Assembly: GCA_003455945.1 (NCBI GenBank)
Contig: DMPQ01000374.1
Location: 4,078 to 9,303, forward strand
Direction of reading: 5' to 3'
DNA length: 5,226 nt
DNA from: Planctomycetaceae bacterium
GTDB taxonomy: Bacteria > Planctomycetota > Planctomycetia > Pirellulales > Pirellulaceae
The stretch's first letter is position 1. The number at the start of each line of letters is the position of its first letter. This document shows, in pieces, positions 1 to 5,226 of the stretch. The position numbers and the translations under genes were made by a program. The notes under the pieces are model-generated. The model was not told where the DNA came from, made no database searches, and saw nothing but the letters and a program-made list of their open reading frames with translations.

Positions 1-165
1 CCGACCTCGGTCGCAGCGTTTGCGCGAAGCGCGAGACACAAAGGGACCCCTGCGCTTTGCGCTACGGGCTGGGAGGGCACGGGGACCCCTTGCTGACGCG
101 GCGGGCTGGGAGGAACGGGGCTGGGAGGCAAGCCCCGCCCCGCCCCGGCGCTTCGCCGACGAAAC
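1..165. repeat. GC-rich intergenic repeat block with direct repeats and hairpins
   Basis: No gene is supported here. GGGCTGGGAGG occurs three times, at 66-76, 103-113 and 118-128. GGGACCCCT occurs twice, at 43-51 and 82-90, so 43-76 and 82-113 are two imperfect direct copies of a unit of about 33 bases. Hairpins overlap these copies: GCGCGAAGCGC (22-32) pairs with GCGCTTTGCGC (52-62) with one G·U; CGGGGCT (116-122) pairs with AGCCCCG (131-137) around an 8-base loop; CGGCG (146-150) pairs with CGCCG (154-158). Read as protein on the + strand it is Arg/Ala/Gly/Pro-rich with no domain. It looks like a decayed cluster of a dispersed intergenic repeat. Whether it is repeated elsewhere in the genome cannot be seen from one window. 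Confidence 0.6.
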
Positions 166-191
166 GGATCCCGATTCTTTTCCGGAGCCGC

Positions 192-220
192 TTGAAATTC
201 GGCCGTTCGGCGTGCGTCAT
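192..220 (+). promoter_or_regulatory. possible promoter of the sigma factor operon
   Basis: TTGAAA at 192-197 is followed after 17 bases by CGTCAT at 215-220. The -35 is good for a housekeeping promoter. The -10 is poor for that class but carries the CGTC core seen in many ECF-type -10 elements, which would allow autoregulation by the gene downstream. Transcription would start near 227, leaving a leader of about 24 bases before the TTG at 251. This is a weak match made by eye. Confidence 0.2.
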
Positions 221-250
221 CAGGGAAACGCCCGACGCGAGACCGAACGC

Positions 251-865
251 TTGACGCCGCCGACCCCCGCGAACGCCGATCGCGCCCCGCAACCGCTCGA
301 CCTCGAACGGTTGGTGGAGCGGCATGGACCGGCGTGGCGACTGCTCGCCGCTCGTGCGACCCGATCCCCCGACGACTGCGTTCAGGAAGCGTTGCTGGCG
401 CTCGTTCGGCAGCTCCCTCCCCCCGACGATCCGGTCGCCTGGATGTTCCGCGCGGTCCGCAATGCGGCGATCGACCAACGCCGTCGCGACTCGGTACGGC
501 AGCGACATCATCAGGCGGCAGCCGAATCGCGTCCGGTCTGGCACCGACCCGACCCGTCCCTCGGTCTGTCGCTGGACGAGGTGACCGGAGCGCTCGACGA
601 CCTGGATGACGATGAGCGGACGTTGGTGGTCGGGCGGATCTGGGGAGAGCTGACCTACGAACAACTCGGCGACGTGCTCGACTGCTCGCCGCCGACCGTC
701 ATGCGGCGCTACCGTTCGCTGCTGACACGCCTCGCGCAGCGACTCGGCGAAGACGAACGGCCGTCGATCTCCTCGACCGCCTCGATCGAACGAGCTGCGT
801 CGCGCAAACGAGCGGCGACGGCGGAAACGAACGAACGTCCCGAGGGGACGGAGAAACCACGATGA
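251..865 (+). CDS. ECF-type RNA polymerase sigma factor (sigma-70 family)
   Basis: This is a cytoplasmic sigma subunit that would redirect RNA polymerase to a specific set of promoters. From the chosen start it has 204 residues. Sigma region 2 covers about residues 20-83, with the acidic helix SPDDCVQEALLALVRQ near 38-53 and the -10-binding segment PVAWMFRAVRNAAIDQRRR at 61-79. Region 4 covers about 110-166, and its helix-turn-helix (TYEQLGDVLDCSPPTVMRRY) is at 135-154. Regions 1 and 3 are absent, as expected for ECF factors. After 167 there is a low-complexity charged tail of about 38 residues. No ATG lies in frame upstream. TTG at 251 gives the usual short N-terminus before region 2. GTG at 212 is the main alternative, and TTG at 20 would read through the upstream repeats. 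No clear Shine-Dalgarno precedes any candidate. The stop overlaps the next gene as ATGA. The ECF subgroup was not determined. Confidence 0.88.
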   Translation: MTPPTPANADRAPQPLDLERLVERHGPAWRLLAARATRSPDDCVQEALLALVRQLPPPDDPVAWMFRAVRNAAIDQRRRDSVRQRHHQAAAESRPVWHRPDPSLGLSLDEVTGALDDLDDDERTLVVGRIWGELTYEQLGDVLDCSPPTVMRRYRSLLTRLAQRLGEDERPSISSTASIERAASRKRAATAETNERPEGTEKPR

Positions 866-1695
866 ACGACGATGCTCCGACCATCGATCCGCAGGACGCA
901 CTGGAGCGGCGACTCGCTTCGCTCGCTCCGGTTGCGCCTCGCGTCGATCTGGCGATGCTGCGATACGAACAAGGATTCGCCGCGGGGCGAGCGGCAGCGC
1001 GAGTCGCATCGGAACGGACGAGCGAGTCGAGCGACGAGCGCGGATCAAGTCGTATCGAGGCGTCGCTCGAGACCGACGACCGAACGCGACTCTCTCACCG
1101 CGAGAGAGTCGACCGACCGGGGCGCCGCTGGTACGAGTCGCCGGTGTGGCCGTCGGTCTCGGCATTGCTGTTGGCGTCATTGATCGGATCGTTGGCGCTA
1201 ACGCGTCATGCGGCGGTCGACGTCGGCGATCGTTCGCTCCCCGCTCCTGCCGGTTTCGCCGGAGCGGTCGAGACTCCGACCGACGAACGACCGCTCGACC
1301 GAACTCCCGAACGCGAGGCGTTGCCCGAGAGTCCGCTCGGTTTTCCGTTCGATCGCTTGGCGCTTCCTGATCGCTTGGCGCTGCCCGATCGATCGAGCGA
1401 ATCGCCGTCGGCGGAGCAATTCACGGGGCTGAGTCGTCCGGTGCTCGGCGTGTGGCGAGGCTGGTTCGATCCGGCGTCGCTGTCGCTCGAAATGAGGCTG
1501 CGATTGGGACTCGGTCAGGAAGGGACGTGGGAAGCGCTGGAGCGGCGCGACGCGCGGCCGACGGAAAAGAACGGAGAAGCGAGCGAACGACTGCCGCGAA
1601 TCGAACGGCCGCGTTCGCTGCTTCCGATCGACGGAAAAGAATCGCTCGAACAGGACGAGACGCGACCGGACTTCAACTGGGGAGACTGGCTGTGA
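862..1695 (+). CDS. single-pass membrane protein, probable regulator (anti-sigma-like) of the adjacent sigma factor
   Basis: The protein has 277 residues. The ATG at 862 shares ATGA with the sigma stop, so translation is very likely coupled. The cytoplasmic part (1-95) begins with LERRLASLAPVAPRVD (14-29) and an Ala/Arg-rich helix ending near 48; a similar LE..L..L.P....D pattern is, from memory, common in planctomycete proteins encoded next to ECF factors. Residues 50-90 are a charged, probably disordered linker. One TM segment lies at about 96-114 (WPSVSALLLASLIGSLAL), preceded by Arg residues, so the N-terminus should be inside and 115-277 outside. The outer part is Pro/Arg/Glu-rich with no recognised domain and ends in FNWGDWL. 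No zinc-binding His-x3-Cys-x2-Cys motif of ZAS anti-sigma factors is present. The anti-sigma role rests on gene order and topology. The same frame stays open after the stop codon. Confidence 0.6.
   Translation: MNDDAPTIDPQDALERRLASLAPVAPRVDLAMLRYEQGFAAGRAAARVASERTSESSDERGSSRIEASLETDDRTRLSHRERVDRPGRRWYESPVWPSVSALLLASLIGSLALTRHAAVDVGDRSLPAPAGFAGAVETPTDERPLDRTPEREALPESPLGFPFDRLALPDRLALPDRSSESPSAEQFTGLSRPVLGVWRGWFDPASLSLEMRLRLGLGQEGTWEALERRDARPTEKNGEASERLPRIERPRSLLPIDGKESLEQDETRPDFNWGDWL
1087..1111. repeat. perfect 10-bp inverted repeat inside the membrane-protein gene
   Basis: CGACTCTCTC (1087-1096) and GAGAGAGTCG (1102-1111) are exact reverse complements around a 5-base loop (ACCGC). The repeat lies in the linker-coding part (about codons 76-84), just before the membrane segment. 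No T-tract follows, so it is not a standard terminator. It could be a messenger RNA hairpin, a protein-binding palindrome or chance. Confidence 0.6.
1351..1386 (+). repeat. 18-bp tandem duplication in coding sequence
   Basis: Two adjacent 18-base units (1351-1368 and 1369-1386) differ at three bases near their ends. They encode consecutive copies of the peptide DRLALP in the outer, low-complexity part of the one-TM protein. A third partial unit (GATCGATCG) follows. This looks like slippage in a poorly constrained region and keeps the frame. Confidence 0.7.
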
Positions 1696-1716
1696 TACGG
1701 CGACCGAACGGACAGC

Positions 1717-1839
1717 ATGAGTTGGCTCGGCATGGCGAACTCGTCGACCCTCGATTCGGTCGACGCGACCAGCGAAGACGGGACGAGTGCCAGCGCGGCG
1801 AGCGATCCGACGCCGGTCGACGACGCGGCGCGCGATTGA
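1717..1839 (+). CDS. small hypothetical ORF (40 aa), or detached C-terminal extension of the preceding gene
   Basis: This is an ATG-started frame of 40 codons whose product begins MSWLGMANSSTLDSV and ends TPVDDAARD. It is acidic and rich in Ser, Ala, Asp and Thr, with no TM segment or domain. Nearly every third codon position is G or C, as in the real genes here. The competing frame over the same bases (continued from the long gene downstream) is Arg-rich with a weaker GC third position, typical of off-frame reading. The stop (TGA 1837-1839) overlaps the next gene's TTG as TTGA, the same arrangement as the ATGA junction at 862. Only a weak GGA precedes the ATG. It lies in the frame of the membrane-protein gene, 7 sense codons after that gene's TGA (1693-1695), so it could instead be that gene's original C-terminus cut off by a stop mutation or reached by readthrough. 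The function is unknown. Confidence 0.4.
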   Translation: MSWLGMANSSTLDSVDATSEDGTSASAASDPTPVDDAARD

Positions 1840-3341
1840 CTCGCTGGGCACTGGCGGCCGGTGCGCTGACTCTTCCTTGGGCCGCGCTCCCGGCGACGGG
1901 ACAGGAACCGAGCGGGGCGGCGTTGGTGGCGCCTCAGCAGGTCTTCGATGTCGACGGACGTCGGATCGAGCGATGGGACATGGGGTCGTTGGTCGGCGCT
2001 CCGGAGCCCGATCCGGCGCTGACGTATCTGTTCCGACCGACGCCGTTCGTGCCGCGCCCCGGAAATGCGGCGATCGGCTACCTGGAGGCGATTCGCGAGG
2101 CGGAGCGAGCGCGGCGCGGGCTCGAAGGCGATGCACAGCAGTGGGACTCGGTCTGGCTCGACCTGCCGATCGAATCGTTGCCGCTTGATGAGGTCGGCGC
2201 GTTGCTCGACGGTCATCGCCGCGCCTTCGATGCGATCGATCGAGCGACCGAGAGCGCGTACTGCGACTGGCAGATCGAGTCGTACGGAACTCGCTCGGTC
2301 GCCGACCTGCTGGCGATCGATCTCGAATCGCAGCAGCAGATGCGTCAGCTCGCCCGACTCGTCTCGCTCGACACGCGCTACGCGATCGCGACACGCGACT
2401 GGCGGCGCGCCGAGAAGGACATTCGCCGCATGGCAGCGATGGCTCGCGACGTCTCGAAGCCCAGCCTGTTGATCACCTCGCTCATCGGTATCGCGATCCA
2501 GAACATCTCCTACGGCGACGTCCGATCATGGATCGCCGCCGAAGGCTCGCCCAATCTCTACTGGGCCTTGTCGAGTCTGCCGGAAGGGCCGTCCGACATG
2601 CGCGAGGCGCTGTTCGGCGAGATGCGACTCCTGCGGTTCGGATTCGAGGCGTTCGATCGCCCGGAAGAGAAGGACTGGAGTGCCGAACAGTGGCGGTCGG
2701 TCGTCCGTCGCGACTTCGGTCGGATCATGCCGTCGGTCAGCTCCGGGGCACTCGACGAGACGGCGCTCGACGGGTTCCTGTCGGGACTGGCGATCCGCGG
2801 CTATCCGATCGCCAAGGAACGGCTGATCGCCGAGGGGTTCGATCCGGCTCGGCTGGAAGCGATGCCCGTCCTGCAGGTCGTCTGCATCTATGAAGGGCGG
2901 GCGATCAAGCGCATCGCCGACGACTTCTTCAAGTGGACCTTGGTCGACGGTGCGGATCGCTCCATCGGCTTGGCTGAGGCGGAACAGGCGTTCGCTCGCA
3001 CGTCGTCCGGCTTCGCCGATCTCGACCGCGGAACGCTGACGCCGCTCGTCGGTCTGCTGATGCCGGCACTGAGCGCGGCAGCTCGCGCCGAAGTGCGGAC
3101 CCGACAGTCGCGGGAACTGCTTCGGACGATCGAGGCGCTTCGGCTGCACGTCGCGGCGACGAACTCGATTCCGTCGTCGCTCGACGAGATCGAGGTCGTG
3201 CCGGTCCCGAACGATCCTGCCACCGGAGCGCCGTTCGATTACCGAGTCTACGACGATCGGGTCGAGATTCGAGTCGACGCCATTCCGGGCGTGCGGTCGG
3301 TCTATGTCTGGAAGCGTCCGTCAGTCGACGGTCGTCGCTGA
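1836..3341 (+). CDS. exported protein of unknown function, planctomycete type
   Basis: From TTG at 1836 the product has 501 residues. It opens with a signal peptide (TRWALAAGALTLPWAAL, then PATG^QEP; likely cleavage after residue 22, an A-x-G site), so it should act outside the cytoplasmic membrane. GTG at 1692 would overlap the preceding stop as GTGA but adds 48 Arg-rich residues before the signal, in a stretch where another frame looks coding, so the shorter form is preferred. Residues 56-400 are mostly helical: PGNAAIGYLEAIREAERAR near 75-93, then a run of amphipathic helices with many Arg, Glu and Trp. A short hydrophobic stretch at 211-223 is probably buried. The C-terminus (about 410-480) contains LMPALSAAARAEVRTRQSRE, then RTIEALRLHVA, IPSSLDEI and PVPNDPATGAPFDYRV, a pattern I associate with planctomycete hypothetical proteins and reminiscent of pseudopilin C-terminal parts. 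No catalytic motif was recognised. It probably shares an operon with the sigma factor. Confidence 0.85.
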   Translation: MTRWALAAGALTLPWAALPATGQEPSGAALVAPQQVFDVDGRRIERWDMGSLVGAPEPDPALTYLFRPTPFVPRPGNAAIGYLEAIREAERARRGLEGDAQQWDSVWLDLPIESLPLDEVGALLDGHRRAFDAIDRATESAYCDWQIESYGTRSVADLLAIDLESQQQMRQLARLVSLDTRYAIATRDWRRAEKDIRRMAAMARDVSKPSLLITSLIGIAIQNISYGDVRSWIAAEGSPNLYWALSSLPEGPSDMREALFGEMRLLRFGFEAFDRPEEKDWSAEQWRSVVRRDFGRIMPSVSSGALDETALDGFLSGLAIRGYPIAKERLIAEGFDPARLEAMPVLQVVCIYEGRAIKRIADDFFKWTLVDGADRSIGLAEAEQAFARTSSGFADLDRGTLTPLVGLLMPALSAAARAEVRTRQSRELLRTIEALRLHVAATNSIPSSLDEIEVVPVPNDPATGAPFDYRVYDDRVEIRVDAIPGVRSVYVWKRPSVDGRR

Positions 3342-3418
3342 AGGTTGCGACTTCGTGCAGTCAGCGATGACCGGCCGGCATGTTACGGACTCGTCGGTTC
3401 ACGCAAGTTTCGTTCCCC

Positions 3419-3447
3419 GATCGACGCGACCGGACGGTCGAGCGATC
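3419..3447. promoter_or_regulatory. imperfect palindrome between genes (possible operator or weak hairpin)
   Basis: In the 200-base gap, GATCG (3419-3423) and CGATC (3443-3447) flank CGACCG (3427-3432) and CGGTCG (3435-3440), giving an imperfect dyad of 29 bases with a 3/2-base internal mismatch. The inner arms leave only two bases between them, which suits a protein-binding site better than an RNA hairpin. No T-tract follows. It lies about 95 bases upstream of the DUF1559 start codon. The rest of the gap (3342-3541) shows no convincing -35/-10 pair and no gene. Confidence 0.3.
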
Positions 3448-3528
3448 ATCAGCAGCATGAATCGGTTCGCTGACGGCGATCGACTCTCGTCTGCTCCGTT
3501 GCCGTTCCTGTCTCTTCGTCTTTTCCCC

Positions 3529-3533
3529 AGGAG
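3529..3533 (+). promoter_or_regulatory. ribosome binding site AGGAG
   Basis: AGGAG sits 8 bases before the ATG at 3542 and fixes that start. It is the only strong Shine-Dalgarno seen in the window. The three upstream genes lack one and appear to rely on stop/start overlap, which supports the DUF1559 gene being translated independently of them. Confidence 0.85.
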
Positions 3534-3541
3534 TCGTTCCG

Positions 3542-5107
3542 ATGATTCGCCTCGCTTGGCTCGCCCCGCTGCGACAGTCCGTCGTGGCGTGGCTGACGCT
3601 CGCCGCGCTTGCTCTACCGGTCGCCGCTCAACAGCGCAGTTCGACCGAGATCGCCGCCGGTTACCTCTCGCCGCATACGGTCGCCGGCGTTCGAGTCGAT
3701 CTCGACCGGATCGATCTCAACACCCTGCGTCGCAAGGCGCAGCAGCTCGAGATCATCGATCGTGAAGAGGACCGTCAGATCGGCCAGGGACTCGTTCTGG
3801 CGCAAGGGACGATCGGCGGCCTGATCGCGACCGGCGCCGAGGATCTCTGGATCCTGGTCGATCCCCGCAATCCGAACGAAGGGGTGATGGCCGTCCTGAC
3901 CGTTGCTCCCGGCCCCGACGCGGCGGACAACGCCGACGCGCTGGCGAAGACGATCGAGCCGTTTCTGGAGGGAGAGTTCCGCGGCATGCAGCTGCGCGCC
4001 GGCCAGGATCACGTTGCGATCGGTCCGCGCTCGCTGCTGGACGCTGCCGGCAAGCCGTCGGGGCGGACCTTTCCCGAGGGGCTCGTCGCCGATCGAGGCC
4101 AGGTCGTGACCGCCTTCGCGATCCCGAGCGACGATCATCGACGCGCGGCGCTCGAAACCGCGCCGCGACTTCCGGGGCCCTTCGCCGGAATCGACCTCGG
4201 TCCGCTCTTCCGCGACGGTCGGACCGCTCGCGCCGATCTGACGATCGCGCCGCAGTTGTCGCTCAACATCGCCGTCGACGCCGCCTCGGCCGACGGAGCG
4301 GCGGCGATCGCGTCGATCATGAACCGCCTGGCGAAGACCGCTTCGGAAATGCCCGAGATGGCGTCGCAGCCGGAGTTCGGGAAGCTCGTCGGCAGTCTGA
4401 CCTGGAAGAGCGAAGGGAATGCGGCGGTCTTTTCGATGGTCGAAGGGACGCCGGAGTTCCAGCCGCTGATTGGAGCGATGAACGAGGCGGTCGCGGCCGC
4501 TCGCGTCGCCGCCGCTCGCAGTGCCAGCAGCAACAATCAGAAGCAGCTGATGCTCGCGCTGCATAACTACTACGACACCTATCGCAAGTTCCCCGACGAC
4601 ATCGTCGATGCGAACGGCAAGCCGCTGCTCAGCTGGCGCGTGCGACTGCTTCCGTACATCGAGCAGCAGGCGCTCTACAACAACCTGAAGCTCGACGAGC
4701 CGTGGGACAGCGAGCACAACCGGCAGTTCTCCGAGACGATGATCAGGGTCTTCCGCGGGCCGTCCGCGGAGGGGCTTCCTCCCGGCATGACGACCTATCT
4801 GCGTCCGATCGCCGAAGGGACCTTGTTCGGACCCAAGGGGGCGACCGACTTCCGCGAGGTACTCGACGGGACGAGCAACACGATCGCGCTGGTCGAGGCG
4901 ACGGCGGAGCATGCGGTCCCCTGGATGAAGCCGGCCGATCTGGCGATCGATCCGCAGGATCCGGCCGCCGGGTTGTTCTTTTCGCAGGGGGCGTCGTCGG
5001 TGGCGTTTCTCGACGGTTCGGTTCGCGCCGTCGCTCAGGCAATCGACAAGCGGATGTGGATGCACCTGTTCATGCACGCCGACGGCAACGTCGTGAACAT
5101 CGACTGA
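3542..5107 (+). CDS. exported DUF1559-domain protein with a long N-terminal extracytoplasmic region
   Basis: The product has 521 residues, with the start fixed by AGGAG. Residues 1-30 are a cleavable signal peptide (hydrophobic WLTLAALALPVAAQ, likely cut near A29/Q30). Residues 31-318 are an extracytoplasmic region without a named domain; it shows two similar strand-then-helix units, near 115-143 (VMAVLTVAPGPDAADNADAL) and 240-266 (SLNIAVDAASADGAAAIASI). From about 320 comes DUF1559, with its hallmarks SSNNQKQLMLALHNYYDTY (329-347), LLSWRVRLLPYIEQQALYNN (362-381), DEPWDSEHNRQF (385-396), DGTSNTIALVEA (442-453), AVPWMKPADL (458-467) and VAFLDGSVRAV (487-497). Most DUF1559 proteins start with a type IV pilin-like methylation segment; this one has a signal peptide and a large extra region instead. 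The usual His of the H-x9-DG motif is Ser481 here. The biochemical function of DUF1559 is not established. It is probably a separate transcript ending at the terminator downstream. Confidence 0.95.
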   Translation: MIRLAWLAPLRQSVVAWLTLAALALPVAAQQRSSTEIAAGYLSPHTVAGVRVDLDRIDLNTLRRKAQQLEIIDREEDRQIGQGLVLAQGTIGGLIATGAEDLWILVDPRNPNEGVMAVLTVAPGPDAADNADALAKTIEPFLEGEFRGMQLRAGQDHVAIGPRSLLDAAGKPSGRTFPEGLVADRGQVVTAFAIPSDDHRRAALETAPRLPGPFAGIDLGPLFRDGRTARADLTIAPQLSLNIAVDAASADGAAAIASIMNRLAKTASEMPEMASQPEFGKLVGSLTWKSEGNAAVFSMVEGTPEFQPLIGAMNEAVAAARVAAARSASSNNQKQLMLALHNYYDTYRKFPDDIVDANGKPLLSWRVRLLPYIEQQALYNNLKLDEPWDSEHNRQFSETMIRVFRGPSAEGLPPGMTTYLRPIAEGTLFGPKGATDFREVLDGTSNTIALVEATAEHAVPWMKPADLAIDPQDPAAGLFFSQGASSVAFLDGSVRAVAQAIDKRMWMHLFMHADGNVVNID

Positions 5108-5127
5108 GCCGACGGTCTCGCGAACGA

Positions 5128-5166
5128 CGATCGGTCCGGACGCGAACCGTTTCGTCCGGACGATCG
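5128..5166. repeat. bulged inverted repeat after the DUF1559 gene
   Basis: The left arm CGATCGGTCCGGACG (5128-5142) pairs with CGTCCGGACGATCG (5153-5166) over 14 base pairs with one bulged G, around a 10-base loop. Each arm contains the self-complementary octamer GTCCGGAC (5134-5141 and 5154-5161), spaced exactly 20 bases apart. It starts 20 bases after the stop codon and lacks a T-tract. It may stabilise the 3' end of the messenger, help termination, or be a DNA-binding site. Confidence 0.55.
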
Positions 5167-5180
5167 ATCGGCTAAGCTCG

Positions 5181-5226
5181 GCGGCGCGGCGATCCGAACG
5201 GATTGCCGCGCCGCTCGGCGTTTCTT
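5181..5226 (+). terminator. intrinsic transcription terminator
   Basis: GCGGCGCGGCGATCCG (5181-5196) pairs with CGGATTGCCGCGCCGC (5199-5214) over 16 positions with a single G·U. In practice the end pairs open to give a GAAC-type loop. A short run TTTCTT (5221-5226) follows after six bases and reaches the window edge, so the full T-tract may continue outside. It lies about 75 bases after the DUF1559 stop and is the clear end of that transcript. Confidence 0.82.

Noticed and set aside
20..250. Sigma factor N-terminus extended to TTG at 20
   Set aside because: It would translate the repeat and hairpin block into a low-complexity peptide not expected in ECF factors.
62..1180. Long open frame on the minus strand (372 codons)
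   Set aside because: It lies opposite the sigma factor and membrane-protein genes, is Arg-rich with no domain, and is the usual antisense shadow in high-GC DNA.
1452..1835. Upstream extension of the 501-residue exported protein to starts at 1452 or 1692
   Set aside because: The extension is Arg-rich and off-frame in character, overlaps better coding frames, and would bury the signal peptide. GTG 1692 (GTGA overlap) remains a possible alternative but is less likely than TTG 1836.
2382..2389. HIP1-like GCGATCGC octamers suggesting cyanobacterial DNA
   Set aside because: Only a few of the CGATCG sites extend to the octamer (for example 2382 and 4304), and the gene content is planctomycete.
1198..2394. 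Long minus-strand open frame (398 codons)
   Set aside because: It is very rich in Arg and Ser with no recognisable domain and lies opposite two better supported genes.
3304..3765. Open frame bridging the intergenic gap (153 codons)
   Set aside because: It overlaps the ends of two good genes in another frame and is Arg/Ser-rich without motifs.
3614..5077. Minus-strand open frame of 487 codons
   Set aside because: It is the mirror of the DUF1559 gene, whose domain signature is unmistakable; the antisense protein is Arg-rich without motifs.
1..5226. CRISPR array, tRNA, rRNA, insertion sequence or transposase
   Set aside because: No regularly spaced repeats, cloverleaf, conserved rRNA segment, transposase motif or terminal inverted repeats were seen on either strand.

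Overview
The window is high-GC DNA from a bacterium that is very probably a planctomycete. The main support is the last gene, which encodes a DUF1559 domain, a family greatly expanded in Planctomycetota. Two further genes fit the same phylum: an ECF sigma factor coupled to a single-pass membrane protein, and a large exported protein with a C-terminus of a type I associate with planctomycete hypothetical proteins. All genes are on the + strand. Nothing in the sequence allows a genus call.

Layout. Bases 1 to about 165 form a GC-rich non-coding block with three copies of GGGCTGGGAGG, two copies of GGGACCCCT and several hairpins. The ECF sigma factor gene follows (best start TTG at 251, stop at 863-865). 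Its stop overlaps, as ATGA, the start of a gene for a one-TM protein that is probably its regulator (862-1695). Next comes a 40-codon reading frame (1717-1839), in the same frame as the preceding gene but after its stop codon. Its own stop overlaps, as TTGA, the best start of a 501-residue signal-peptide protein (1836-3341). After a 200-base gap holding an imperfect palindrome and a clear ribosome binding site lies the DUF1559 gene (3542-5107). It is followed by a bulged hairpin and then a strong intrinsic terminator running to the window end.

How it may work together. The first three or four frames overlap or nearly touch, so they probably form one operon: a cytoplasmic sigma factor, a membrane protein able to hold it, and an exported protein. 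The DUF1559 gene probably has its own promoter. The two exported proteins both end in segments that look like the C-terminal part of pseudopilins, but both have ordinary cleavable signal peptides. An envelope-related role for the locus is inference. No mobile element, CRISPR array, tRNA or rRNA was seen. The most useful unexpected observations are the hidden small frame at 1717-1839 and the heavy over-representation of the palindrome CGATCG throughout the window, including between genes.
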